Shown here one piece after another: positions 1 to 8,191 of a DNA stretch of 64,000 nt. A model generated the notes under the pieces. That model made no database searches. It worked only from the letters and a program-made list of their open reading frames with translations, and was not told the DNA's origin. The stretch is taken from positions 124,001 through 188,000 of the forward strand of contig NZ_VBUT01000001.1 of NCBI RefSeq assembly GCF_005863245.1, in the 5' to 3' direction. This stretch comes from Nocardia cyriacigeorgica (GTDB lineage Bacteria > Actinomycetota > Actinomycetes > Mycobacteriales > Mycobacteriaceae). Made by a program: the position numbers and the translations under genes. The stretch's first letter is position 1. The number at the start of each line of letters is the position of its first letter.

Positions 1-337
1 CCGCGCCCTGCCGATGATCCACCAGCAGATCCGCCCCACCGAACTCGTAGAGCACCTGACGGCAGCGCCCGCACGGCATCAGGATTTCGCCCCGGGAATC
101 GCTCACCGATACCGCCAGTAAGCGGCCCCCACCGGTGCTCTGAAAGTTACCGACGAGTACACATTCGGCACACAGGCCGAGACCGTATGAGACATTTTCC
201 ACATTGCAACCGCTCACAATTCGGCCGTCGGCACAGAGAGCCGCCGCACCGACCGGAAAGCGCGAGTACGGAGCATGCGCATTGCGCATTACTCCAATTG
301 CATTGTCACGCAGGAGTTTCCAGTCGATTTCGGTCAT
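1..337 (-). CDS. cdd: Cytidine deaminase (3' end beyond the window)
   Basis: Deaminates cytidine/deoxycytidine to uridine/deoxyuridine for pyrimidine salvage in the cytoplasm. The visible 112 residues begin MTEIDWKLLRDNA and contain the zinc-deaminase signatures: NVENVSYG followed by CAE (zinc-binding Cys and the catalytic Glu) and PCGRCRQ (two further zinc Cys). The family is usually about 130 residues, so only a short C-terminal piece is cut off by the window edge. The start ATG at 337 is the first in-frame Met that gives the normal N-terminus. The gene is divergent from sdhC, with about 310 bp between the two starts. Confidence 0.93.
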   Translation of the reverse strand, partial: MTEIDWKLLRDNAIGVMRNAHAPYSRFPVGAAALCADGRIVSGCNVENVSYGLGLCAECVLVGNFQSTGGGRLLAVSVSDSRGEILMPCGRCRQVLYEFGGADLLVDHRQGA

Positions 338-406
338 TCCGAACTCCCCTCGAGCCGGCCGCACCAGGGCATGGACGGACCACCGCACAACCCCTCACCC
401 ACCGGG

Positions 407-425
407 AAAGGTAACCCTAACCTAC
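407..425. promoter_or_regulatory. IdeR/DtxR-like iron box upstream of sdhCDAB
   Basis: The sequence AAAGGTAACCCTAACCTAC, read on the minus strand, matches the 19-bp IdeR/DtxR consensus (TTAGGTTAGSCTAACCTAA) at 14 positions, including the TAGGTTAGG half. It lies between the divergent cdd and sdhC starts. IdeR is the iron-dependent regulator of mycolate actinobacteria, and the downstream enzyme holds Fe-S clusters and heme, so iron control is plausible. Binding is an inference from the match. Confidence 0.5.
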
Positions 426-648
426 CGGAAATGCACGCAACGCGCGGCACTCCGAATTAGTTCCGCGATTCGGAGAGGATTAGAGTCCAACAACAGATCG
501 GTTCAGGTTCCCGGCGGCGGGCCGGAGCGCAGCCACAAGCGAAAAACTCCTGGTGGCCGCGAGCTGGTTTGCACCGGATTTCCGGCTCGAAGCGCCGGCG
601 TCGGATCTGCGACCGGGTCCATCAACGACGTTGGAGGCACCGCACTCT

Positions 649-1047
649 ATGACCACGATAGAAGCTCCGGCTCAGCCGAAGCGGAAGACGCTGTACCGAG
701 GCGACCCCGGAATGTGGTCCTGGGCGCTGCACCGGATCACCGGTGTGACCGTCTTTTTCTTCCTCTTCGTGCACGTCCTGGACACCGCCCTGGTGCGCGT
801 CAGCCCCGCCACCTACGACGACGCGATCGAGACCTACAAAACGCCGATCGTCGCCCTCATGGAGATGGGCCTGGTCTTCTGCGTACTGTTCCACGCGCTC
901 AACGGTGTGCGAGTGATCCTGGTGGACTTCTGGTCCAAGGGCCCGCGCTACCAGCGCCAGATGCTCTGGGGCATCCTCGGCCTGCTGGCCGTGCTACTCG
1001 TGCCCGCCATCGGCCGGATGTTCTACCTACTGTTCACGGAGCACTGA
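649..1047 (+). CDS. sdhC: Succinate dehydrogenase cytochrome b556 subunit
   Basis: Membrane-anchor subunit of respiratory complex II, binding heme b and helping form the quinone site. The 132-residue protein has three hydrophobic segments and the SdhC signature GMWSWALHRITGV, followed by a helix ending in FVHV whose His is the expected heme ligand. The ATG at 649 was chosen because a GGAGG ribosome site lies 11 nt upstream and the product then starts with the usual soluble N-terminus. It is the first gene of sdhCDAB, with sdhD starting 5 nt after its stop. Confidence 0.93.
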   Translation: MTTIEAPAQPKRKTLYRGDPGMWSWALHRITGVTVFFFLFVHVLDTALVRVSPATYDDAIETYKTPIVALMEMGLVFCVLFHALNGVRVILVDFWSKGPRYQRQMLWGILGLLAVLLVPAIGRMFYLLFTEH

Positions 1048-1052
1048 TCCAT

Positions 1053-1484
1053 ATGACCGCACCTGTACTCGGCAAGTCGTATGACCGCCCGGCGAGCCTG
1101 GATCTGCCCCGCTCCCCGCGCGCTCGCGCCAACAGCAACTTCGAGAAGTACGCGTGGCTGTTCATGCGCTTCTCCGGCCTGGCACTGATCGTGCTCGTCC
1201 TCGGCCACATGTCGATCATGCTGCTGCTCGACGGCGGCGTGAAGCGGCTCAACTTCGCCTTCGTGGCCGGCCGCTGGTCCAGCCCGTTCTGGCAGATCTG
1301 GGACCTGGCCATGCTGTGGCTGGCCCAGCTGCACGGCGGCAACGGGCTGCGCACCGTGATCGCGGACTACTCCCGCAAGGACTCGACCCGCTTCTGGCTG
1401 AACACGCTGCTGGTGCTGTCGATGATCCTGGTCATGGGCGTCGGCACCTACGTCATCTTCACCTTCGACCCCAACATCAGTTAG
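1053..1484 (+). CDS. sdhD: Succinate dehydrogenase hydrophobic membrane anchor
   Basis: Second membrane anchor of complex II, partner of SdhC. The 143 residues include an N-terminal soluble stretch, then three transmembrane helices: around the FMRFSGLALIVLVLGH region (the His is a probable heme b ligand), around WDLAMLWLAQLHGGNGLR, and a C-terminal helix ending YVIFTFDPNIS. These match actinobacterial SdhD. Start ATG at 1053 lies 5 nt after the sdhC stop, and sdhA begins 16 nt after its end, so all are co-transcribed. Confidence 0.92.
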   Translation: MTAPVLGKSYDRPASLDLPRSPRARANSNFEKYAWLFMRFSGLALIVLVLGHMSIMLLLDGGVKRLNFAFVAGRWSSPFWQIWDLAMLWLAQLHGGNGLRTVIADYSRKDSTRFWLNTLLVLSMILVMGVGTYVIFTFDPNIS

Positions 1485-1500
1485 GAACAGGCCACCTCCG

Positions 1501-3267
1501 ATGAGTGAATCCCGGATTCAGGAGCACCGCTACGACGTCGTCATCGTCGGCGCCGGTGGCGCGGGTATGCGTGCGGCGATCGAGGCCGGGCCCCGGGCGC
1601 GCACCGCGGTGCTGACCAAGCTGTACCCCACCCGCAGCCACACCGGCGCGGCGCAGGGCGGCATGTGCGCGGCGCTGGCCAACGTCGAAGAGGACAACTG
1701 GGAGTGGCACACCTTCGACACCGTCAAGGGTGGTGACTACATCGTCGACCAGGACGCCGCCGAGATCATGGCCAAGGAGGCCATCGACGCGGTGCTCGAC
1801 CTGGAGAAGATGGGTCTGCCGTTCAACCGCACCCCCGAGGGCAAGATCGACCAGCGCCGGTTCGGTGGCCACACCCGCGATCACGGTAAGGCCCCGGTCC
1901 GCCGGGCCTGCTACGCCGCCGACCGCACCGGCCACATGATCCTGCAGACGCTGTACCAGAACTGCGTCAAGCACGACGTCGAGTTCTTCAACGAGTTCTA
2001 CGCCCTCGACCTGGTGCTCACCGAGACCGAGCGCGGTCCGGTCGCCACCGGCATCGTCGCCTACGAGCTCGCCACCGGCGACCTGCACGTCTTCCACGCC
2101 AAGTCGATCGTGTTCGCCACCGGCGGCTCGGGCCGGATGTACAAGACCACCTCGAACGCGCACACCCTGACCGGCGACGGCATGGCCATCGTGTTCCGCA
2201 AGGGCCTGCCGCTCGAGGACATGGAATTCCATCAGTTCCACCCGACAGGCCTGGCCGGACTGGGCATCCTCATCTCCGAGGCGGTCCGCGGTGAGGGTGG
2301 CATCCTGCGCAACGCCGACGGCGAGCGCTTCATGGAACGCTACGCCCCCACCATCAAGGACCTCGCGCCGCGCGACATCGTCGCCCGCTCGATGGTGCTC
2401 GAGGTGCTCGAAGGCCGCGGCGCCGGACCGAACAAGGATTACGTCTACATCGACGTCACCCACCTCGGCGAGGACGTGCTCGAGGAGAAGCTGCCCGACA
2501 TCACCGAGTTCTCCCGCACCTACCTCGGTGTGGACCCGGTGAAGGAACTGGTGCCGGTGTTCCCGACCTGTCACTACGTGATGGGCGGCATCCCGACCCG
2601 CATCCGCGGCGAGGTGCTGCGCAACAACACCGACATCGTGCCCGGCTTGTACGCCGCCGGCGAATGCGCCTGTGTCTCGGTGCACGGCGCCAACCGCCTC
2701 GGCACCAACTCGCTGCTCGACATCAACGTCTTCGGCCGTCGCGCGGGCATCGCCGCCGCCGAATACGCCGAGCGCACCGAGTTCGTCGACATGCCGGAGA
2801 ACCCGGCCAAGATGGTGCAGGACTGGCTCGCGCTGATCCTGTCCGACCACGGCAACGAGCGGGTGGCCGACATCCGCACCGAACTGCAGCGGTCGATGGA
2901 CAACAACGCCTCGGTGTTCCGCACCGAGGACACGCTCAAGCAGGCCCTCACCGATATCCACGCGCTCAAGGAGCGGTACTCGCGGATCACGGTGCAGGAC
3001 AAGGGCAAGCGCTACAACAGCGATCTGCTCGAGGCCGTCGAACTCGGCTTCCTGCTGGAGCTGGCAGAGGTCACCGTCGTCGGCGCGCTCAACCGCAAGG
3101 AATCGCGCGGCGGCCACGCCCGCGAGGACTACCCGGATCGCGACGACGTGAACTTCATGCGCCACACCATGGCCTACAAGGAGGGCACGGACCTGCTGTC
3201 CGACATCCGCCTCGATTTCAAGCCGGTGGTGCAGACCCGCTACGAGCCGATGGAGCGTAAGTACTGA
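1501..3267 (+). CDS. sdhA: Succinate dehydrogenase flavoprotein subunit
   Basis: Catalytic subunit oxidising succinate to fumarate with covalent FAD. The 588 residues are full length for the family. Visible motifs: the dinucleotide-binding fold VVIVGAGGAGMRAA near residue 14, RSHTGAAQGG whose His carries the flavin covalently, the substrate-binding EAVRGEGG and HQFHPTG loops, and the C-terminal HGANRLGTNSLLD motif. The stop overlaps the sdhB start by one base (TGATG), indicating translational coupling. Confidence 0.97.
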   Translation: MSESRIQEHRYDVVIVGAGGAGMRAAIEAGPRARTAVLTKLYPTRSHTGAAQGGMCAALANVEEDNWEWHTFDTVKGGDYIVDQDAAEIMAKEAIDAVLDLEKMGLPFNRTPEGKIDQRRFGGHTRDHGKAPVRRACYAADRTGHMILQTLYQNCVKHDVEFFNEFYALDLVLTETERGPVATGIVAYELATGDLHVFHAKSIVFATGGSGRMYKTTSNAHTLTGDGMAIVFRKGLPLEDMEFHQFHPTGLAGLGILISEAVRGEGGILRNADGERFMERYAPTIKDLAPRDIVARSMVLEVLEGRGAGPNKDYVYIDVTHLGEDVLEEKLPDITEFSRTYLGVDPVKELVPVFPTCHYVMGGIPTRIRGEVLRNNTDIVPGLYAAGECACVSVHGANRLGTNSLLDINVFGRRAGIAAAEYAERTEFVDMPENPAKMVQDWLALILSDHGNERVADIRTELQRSMDNNASVFRTEDTLKQALTDIHALKERYSRITVQDKGKRYNSDLLEAVELGFLLELAEVTVVGALNRKESRGGHAREDYPDRDDVNFMRHTMAYKEGTDLLSDIRLDFKPVVQTRYEPMERKY

Positions 3268-4040
3268 TGACTGCTGTTGCCGAAGCACCCTCTTCGCAGA
3301 AGCCGGCTCCGGTTCCCGAGGGTTCGACCATGATCACCGTGAAGGTGGCCCGGTTCAACCCGGAGGACGACAAGGGCGCGCACTGGGAGTCGTTCCAGGT
3401 GCCGGTCCTGCCGACCGACCGCTTCCTGAACGTGCTCATCTACATCAAGTCCTACCTGGACGGCACGCTCACCTTCCGGCGTTCCTGCGCCCACGGTGTG
3501 TGCGGTTCCGACGCCATGCGGATCAACGGTGTGAACCGGCTGGCCTGCAAGGTGCTGATGAAGGACATGCTGCCCAAGAACGGCAAGTCCATCACCGTCT
3601 CCGTCGAGCCGATCCGCGGCCTGCCCGTGGAGAAGGACCTCGTCGTCGACATGGAGCCGTTCTTCGACGCGTTCCGCGCGGTGAAGCCGTACCTGATCAC
3701 CTCGGGTAACGAGCCGACCCACGAGCGCATCCAGAGCCAGGCCGACCGCGCCCGGTTCGACGACACCACCAAGTGCATCCTGTGCGCCTGCTGCACCACG
3801 TCCTGCCCCGTGTACTGGACCGACGGCAGCTACTTCGGCCCGGCCGCGATCGTGAACGCCCACCGCTTCATCTTCGACAGCCGCGACGAAGGCGCCCGCG
3901 AACGCCTCGACATCCTCAACGACGTCGAAGGCGTCTGGCGCTGCCGCACCACCTTCAACTGCACGGACGCCTGCCCCCGCGGCATCGAGGTCACCAAGGC
4001 CATCCAGGAAGTCAAGCGGGCGCTGCTGTTCGCACGCTGA
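3267..4040 (+). CDS. sdhB: Succinate dehydrogenase iron-sulfur subunit
   Basis: Electron-transfer subunit linking the SdhA flavin to the quinone site. The 257 residues show the three cluster motifs in order: CAHGVCGSDAMRINGVNRLAC for the [2Fe-2S] ferredoxin domain, CILCACCTTSCP for [4Fe-4S], and CTDACPRGI for [3Fe-4S]. The gene starts in the stop codon of sdhA and ends the operon ahead of a strong hairpin terminator. Confidence 0.97.
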   Translation: MTAVAEAPSSQKPAPVPEGSTMITVKVARFNPEDDKGAHWESFQVPVLPTDRFLNVLIYIKSYLDGTLTFRRSCAHGVCGSDAMRINGVNRLACKVLMKDMLPKNGKSITVSVEPIRGLPVEKDLVVDMEPFFDAFRAVKPYLITSGNEPTHERIQSQADRARFDDTTKCILCACCTTSCPVYWTDGSYFGPAAIVNAHRFIFDSRDEGARERLDILNDVEGVWRCRTTFNCTDACPRGIEVTKAIQEVKRALLFAR

Positions 4041-4077
4041 GGTTGTGGGGTCCCACCGGATCCGCTGGATGATTCAC

Positions 4078-4112
4078 GAAGGCCGCCTTCCCCGATCGGG
4101 AAGGCGGCCTTC
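4078..4112 (+). terminator. Terminator of sdhCDAB
   Basis: A perfect 15-bp inverted repeat (GAAGGCCGCCTTCCC, loop CGATC, then its complement) starts 38 nt after sdhB. The hairpin is GC-rich without a long T tract, as is common in actinobacteria. Confidence 0.85.
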
Positions 4113-4182
4113 GCCGTTCGTGGTGCACTCCGTCTCCGTAGCGGCGACGCACCCCGCTGCTCACTGCCGGCCAGCATCCGAA

Positions 4183-4220
4183 CTTGAAGTTTCGGGTACC
4201 CGAACATTACTATTTGGTAG
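4183..4220 (+). promoter_or_regulatory. Promoter with palindromic operator for the metal ABC operon
   Basis: TTGAAG at 4183-4188 and TACTAT at 4208-4213 are spaced by 19 nt. A perfect 14-bp palindrome, TTCGGGTACCCGAA (4191-4204), sits inside the spacer, an ideal place for a repressor. The expected transcription start falls on the GTG at 4220, so the mRNA would be leaderless. An MntR-type (DtxR family) regulator is a reasonable candidate given the operon, but the identity of the binding protein is not shown. Confidence 0.55.
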
Positions 4221-5161
4221 TGGAGAGAGTTAGTGCTCGGCGTGGTTTTCGTGGTCTGGCGGGGATCAGCGCGGTGGTCGCCGCCTGTGTCTTGGCAGTG
4301 GGGTCCACCGGTTGCGGTGCGATCGAGGACGACGACGGGAAGCCGACGGTGCTGACGACCTTCACCGTGCTCGCCGATATTGCCGCGAACGTGGCGGGCG
4401 AACACCTGACGGTCGAATCGATCACCAAGCCCGGAGCCGAGATCCATGGCTACGAGCCGACCCCCGGTGACATCAAGAAGGCGGCGAAAGCCGACCTGAT
4501 CCTGGACAACGGAATGAACCTGGAGGCGTGGTTCAGCCAGTTCGTCGAGGATTCCGAGGCCGCGCACGTGACCGTCAGCGACGGTGTCGCGCCGATGAGC
4601 ATCACCGAGGATGCCTACCAGGGCAAACCCAATCCGCACGCCTGGATGTCGCCGCTGAACGTGCGCACCTACGTCGACAACATGGTCACCGCGTTCAGCG
4701 AACTCGACCCGGACCACGCCGCCGATTTCCGTGCCAACGGCGACAAGTACAAGGCCGAATTGCAGCGGGTCAACGATGAGCTCGTCGCCGATTTGAGTGT
4801 GCTTCCACAGCATCAGCGGGCGCTGGTCACCTGCGAGGGCGCGTTCTCCTACCTCGCCCGCGACGCCGGCCTGACCGAGAAGTACATCTGGCCGGTCAAC
4901 GCCGAACAGCAGGCCACGCCGCAGCAGATCACCTCGGCGATCGAGTTCGTCCGCGCCAACCAGGTGCCCGCCGTGTTCTGCGAATCCACCGTCTCCGACG
5001 CGCCGATGCGCCGCGTCGTCGAGGCCACCGGCGCCACCTTCGGCGGCGTGCTGTACGTGGATTCGCTGTCCGCACCCGACGGCCCGGTGCCGACCTACCT
5101 GGAGCTGATCCGCCACGACGCCGACCTGATCGGCGCGGCACTCACCGGGAGCAAGCCATGA
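4220..5161 (+). CDS. Manganese/zinc-type ABC transporter substrate-binding lipoprotein
   Basis: Extracytoplasmic metal-binding lipoprotein of the cluster A-I family (PsaA, MntC, ZnuA). An N-terminal signal sequence ends at STGC, a slightly atypical lipobox. Likely metal ligands are His in EIHGYEP, His in NPHAWMSP, Glu in CEGAFSYL and Asp in YVDSLS. A His-His-Glu-Asp set is typical of manganese proteins such as PsaA, and ZnuA would have a third His; manganese is therefore favoured. GTG 4220 was chosen because it lies exactly 6 nt after the TACTAT -10 element. An upstream ATG at 4184 would fall inside the promoter. The stop overlaps the next gene (ATGA). Confidence 0.85.
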   Translation: MERVSARRGFRGLAGISAVVAACVLAVGSTGCGAIEDDDGKPTVLTTFTVLADIAANVAGEHLTVESITKPGAEIHGYEPTPGDIKKAAKADLILDNGMNLEAWFSQFVEDSEAAHVTVSDGVAPMSITEDAYQGKPNPHAWMSPLNVRTYVDNMVTAFSELDPDHAADFRANGDKYKAELQRVNDELVADLSVLPQHQRALVTCEGAFSYLARDAGLTEKYIWPVNAEQQATPQQITSAIEFVRANQVPAVFCESTVSDAPMRRVVEATGATFGGVLYVDSLSAPDGPVPTYLELIRHDADLIGAALTGSKP

Positions 5162-5895
5162 GCGACCGACCAGCCATCGAGGTCCGGGACGTCACCGTCC
5201 ATTACGGCTCGGTGCTCGCGCTCGACGCGGTCGACCTGACCGTCGAATCCGGACGGGTGTGCGGGCTCATCGGCATGAACGGGTCCGGCAAATCGACGCT
5301 GTTCAAGACGATCATGGGCCTGGTCACCCCCGATCGCGGCACGGTCCGCATCGGTGGCGGCACCCCCGCGGCGGCCCGCAAAGCCGGTGTGGTCGGCTAC
5401 GTTCCGCAGAGCGAGGACGTCGACTGGTCGTTCCCGCTGTCGGTGCGTGATGTGGTGACCACCGGCCGCTACGGGCGGATGGGATTCACCCGGCGGGCCC
5501 GTCGCAGCGATCGCGAGGCCGTCGACCACGCGCTCGAGCGGGTCGAACTCACCGAGCTCGCCGACCGGCAGATCGGCCAGCTCTCCGGCGGCCAGCGCAA
5601 ACGCGCATTCGTCGCCCGCGGGATCGCCCAGGGCGCCACCGTGCTGCTGCTGGACGAGCCTTTCGCCGGCGTCGACAAGCGTTCCGAGGCCACCATCACC
5701 GGACTGCTGCGCGAACTGGCGGCCGACGGCGCGACCGTGCTGGTATCGACCCACGACCTGCACGCGCTGCCCGGGCTGGCGGACGAAGCGGTGCTGCTCA
5801 TGCGCAAGGTGTTGATGCACGGCGACCCGGATGAGGCGCTGCGGCCCGAAAGTCTCGCTCTCGCTTTCGGTCTCGACGTCATGGGACAGCGGTGA
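5158..5895 (+). CDS. Metal ABC transporter ATP-binding protein
   Basis: Cytoplasmic ATPase that powers uptake of the metal carried by the upstream lipoprotein. The 245 residues contain Walker A GMNGSGKST (residues 39-47), a Q-loop near VPQSEDVDW, the ABC signature LSGGQRKR, Walker B VLLLDEP, and the switch His in STHD. It overlaps the substrate-binding gene by 4 nt (ATGA) and the permease gene by 4 nt (GTGA), so the three are made as one coupled unit. Confidence 0.92.
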   Translation: MSDRPAIEVRDVTVHYGSVLALDAVDLTVESGRVCGLIGMNGSGKSTLFKTIMGLVTPDRGTVRIGGGTPAAARKAGVVGYVPQSEDVDWSFPLSVRDVVTTGRYGRMGFTRRARRSDREAVDHALERVELTELADRQIGQLSGGQRKRAFVARGIAQGATVLLLDEPFAGVDKRSEATITGLLRELAADGATVLVSTHDLHALPGLADEAVLLMRKVLMHGDPDEALRPESLALAFGLDVMGQR

Positions 5896-6779
5896 GTGCA
5901 ATGGATCTGGTCGATTTCTTCGTGGACCCGCTGCGCTACGAATTCATGGTGCGAGCGCTGGCCACCAGTGTGATCGCGGCCGTGGTGTGTGCGGTGCTGT
6001 CGTGCTGGCTCGTACTGATCGGCTGGTCGCTGATGGGCGACGCCGTCTCGCACGCGGTGCTGCCCGGTGTGGTGCTGGCCTACATCGTCGGCGCGCCGTT
6101 CGCGGTGGGCGCGGTGATCTTCGGTTTTCTGGCGGTGGCGTTGATCGGGGTGGTGCGCGACACCAGCCGGGTGAAGGAGGACGCCGCCATCGGCATCGTG
6201 TTCACCACGCTGTTCGCGTTCGGTCTGGTGCTGGTGTCGGTGACGCCGAGTCAAACCGACCTCAACCACATCATTTTCGGCAATCTGCTCGGCGTGAGCC
6301 GCTCGGATCTGGTGCAGATCGCGATCCTGGCCGCGATCGTGTTCGCCGCGCTGGTGCTCAAACGACGCGACTTCACCCTCTACGCCTTCGATCCCACCCA
6401 CGCCCACGCCATCGGCATGAGTCCGCGGCTGCTCGGCGCCGGGTTGCTCGGGCTGCTGGCGTTGACCTCGGTCGTGGCGTTGCAGGCGGTCGGGGTGATC
6501 CTGGTGGTGGCGATGCTGATCATCCCGGGGTCGACCGCGTATCTGCTGACCGATCGGTTCGGGCGCATGCTCGTCATCGCGCCGGCCGTGTCGGCGGCGT
6601 GTGCCGTGATCGGGCTGTACCTGAGCTACCACCTCGATACCGCCTCGGGCGGGATGATCGTGGTCACCCAGGGCGTCGCGTTCGCGGCGGTGTACCTGTT
6701 CGCGCCGCGCCACGGGGTGATCGGCGCCCGGATCGCGGCGGCGCGACGCAAGGCGGCCGGGGTCGCCGTCGCTCCCTGA
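5892..6779 (+). CDS. Metal ABC transporter permease
   Basis: Integral membrane subunit of the ABC-3 permease family (MntB/ZnuB/PsaC). The 295 residues form about eight hydrophobic helices; the family core GDAVSHAVLPG, which contacts the ATPase, is near residue 50. The GTG at 5892 overlaps the ATPase stop (GTGA). An ATG nine bases later (MDLVDFF) is an alternative start. It ends the operon. Confidence 0.9.
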   Translation: MSAMDLVDFFVDPLRYEFMVRALATSVIAAVVCAVLSCWLVLIGWSLMGDAVSHAVLPGVVLAYIVGAPFAVGAVIFGFLAVALIGVVRDTSRVKEDAAIGIVFTTLFAFGLVLVSVTPSQTDLNHIIFGNLLGVSRSDLVQIAILAAIVFAALVLKRRDFTLYAFDPTHAHAIGMSPRLLGAGLLGLLALTSVVALQAVGVILVVAMLIIPGSTAYLLTDRFGRMLVIAPAVSAACAVIGLYLSYHLDTASGGMIVVTQGVAFAAVYLFAPRHGVIGARIAAARRKAAGVAVAP

Positions 6780-7038
6780 TCGGTGCCGTCCCGGTCGGAC
6801 TCTCAGGAGTCGTGCGTCCGGCCGCGACCCTGTGGCGCCGAGCCGATGCGGTGCGCAGCTGAGCCATCGCCGAATGCCGCCGAGCCGATGCGAAGCGCCG
6901 CCGGCTCGCCACCATCTGATCCGGCGCCGATGTGATGCCGCCTCGAGTCGGCGCGCTACTTCGTCGAGCGATCGGATCACTGCACCGAGCCGACGCGTTG
7001 CCGCGCTGCACTGCCGTCCGATCCAGGTCGCCCGCATC
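6780..7038. other. Intergenic stretch with degenerate short repeats
   Basis: Convergent intergenic region between the metal permease and radC. CCGAGCCGATGCG occurs twice (about 6838 and 6890), with a near copy CCGAGCCGACGCG near 6976. No convincing gene or strong terminator was seen here. Confidence 0.4.
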
Positions 7039-7716
7039 TCAGGCCTCCGGAAGCGCTGGGGCACTGCGCCATTGCTCGCCGGCGACGACCACGTGGTCGA
7101 GGAACCGCAGCCCGACGGTGCGCGCGGCCTCGATCAGCAGGGTGCTCGCGCGCCGATCGTCGATGCTCGGCGAGGGGTCCCCGGAGGGATGATTGTGCGC
7201 GAGCGCGAAGGCCCGTCCGTCGTGGCGCAGCACCGTATTCAAGATCTCCCGCACCGGAACCGCCACCTGGTCGATCGCGCCCTCGGCCACGAAGACCGGC
7301 TGGCGCAGGCGATTTCGCGCGTCGCAAACCAACACGAGGAGCCGCTCCACCCTGGCGCCCGCGAACATCGGCTGCGCAATCCGGGCGACGTCGGCGGCGC
7401 CACGCAGGCATGTCGCGGTGGTGGTTTCGTGCCTGGCCCGGTTGGCCAGGTGGAAGGCGGCGATGATCGAGGCCGCTTTGGCGGCACCGACACCCGAGCG
7501 CATGGCCAGCTCCTCGGGGCGCGCGACGGCCAGCCCGGCGATACCGCCGTGCTCGGCGAGCAGTTCGGCCGCCATCTCCAGCGCGCTTTCACCGCGCCTG
7601 CCGTTGCGTAACAGCAGGGCGAGTAGTTCTCCGTCGGTGAGGGCGGCCGGGCCGAGCGCGGCCAGCCGCTCACGCGGACGCTGGCCTGTGGGCAGGTGGG
7701 CGATCGGGACCGACAT
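7039..7716 (-). CDS. radC: RadC-family JAB/MPN-domain protein
   Basis: Member of the RadC (UPF0758) family, historically called a DNA-repair protein but of uncertain biochemical role. The N-terminus carries the helix-hairpin-helix-like region RSGVGAAKAASI. The C-terminal JAB/MPN metalloprotease-fold motif is HNHPSGDPSPSIDD, with the two His and the Asp being the zinc ligands. Two consecutive ATGs (7719 and 7716) follow GAGGGGG; the second has the better spacing of 4 nt. About 225 residues is the normal family length. It lies alone on the minus strand below an orphan antitoxin gene. Confidence 0.88.
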   Translation of the reverse strand: MSVPIAHLPTGQRPRERLAALGPAALTDGELLALLLRNGRRGESALEMAAELLAEHGGIAGLAVARPEELAMRSGVGAAKAASIIAAFHLANRARHETTTATCLRGAADVARIAQPMFAGARVERLLVLVCDARNRLRQPVFVAEGAIDQVAVPVREILNTVLRHDGRAFALAHNHPSGDPSPSIDDRRASTLLIEAARTVGLRFLDHVVVAGEQWRSAPALPEA

Positions 7717-7803
7717 CATTCCCCCTCGGTGCGACACCGGATGTTGGACGTCCCCGCATGATGCCAGCACCCACCGACAGATTTCGTTCCTGCGTCGCGG
7801 GGT

Positions 7804-8001
7804 CTATCTGTCGACGACGACCAGATCCGCGCTGGGCCTGCCTGCACCGGAAGCAAGCTTCTCCAGGTGCCTCAGTTGCCGCTCGTGCACCACTATGCGG
7901 CGCAGCGCTTCGTTGACGGTCGCCGCACTGGTCGAGGTGCCCATGATGGCACCCGCCGCGGCGAGCAGTTTCTGGTCGAGATCGATCCGCACGGTCGGCA
8001 T
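7804..8001 (-). CDS. VapB-like antitoxin without an adjacent toxin
   Basis: A 65-residue protein beginning MPTVRIDLDQKLL and containing ATVNEALRRIVVHERQLRHLEKLASG, the form of VapB antitoxins of the DUF2191 type: a short DNA-binding N-terminus, then a helical toxin-wrapping tail. GGAGG lies a few bases before ATG 8001. VapB normally sits directly upstream of a PIN-domain toxin gene, but the next gene in its direction is radC, and no PIN-domain frame exists in the 84-nt gap. It is either an orphan antitoxin, a remnant of a vapBC pair, or an antitoxin that serves a distant toxin. Confidence 0.72.
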   Translation of the reverse strand: MPTVRIDLDQKLLAAAGAIMGTSTSAATVNEALRRIVVHERQLRHLEKLASGAGRPSADLVVVDR

Positions 8002-8191
8002 GCGTCCTCCTTCGTACATTCGCCATCTTGCGCCATGAACCGGGCGAATGCGCGGTGAATGGCGCCGCCGAGACGGCTCACACACGGTCCCGGTGGCTGC
8101 ATCTGCTGTCCGAGGGCACTGAATGTAGACAGTTTGCGCAGTTGAGCGTGTGTTCGTTGTCAGTGTGCCCTGGCGGTGCTTGCATCGAAGT

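Noticed and set aside
204-1484. Continuous 426-codon frame over the sdhC-sdhD region
   Set aside because: Only its last 143 codons (sdhD from 1053) are supported; the part before runs across sdhC in the wrong frame.
1477-3288. Long open frame opposite sdhA (about 600 residues)
   Set aside because: It is the antisense mirror of sdhA, common in GC-rich genes; composition is Val/His/Asp-rich without family motifs.
7039-7716. radC as part of a prophage or genomic island
   Set aside because: RadC genes often lie in islands, but the flanks here are ordinary chromosomal genes, without integrase, repeats or a shift in composition.
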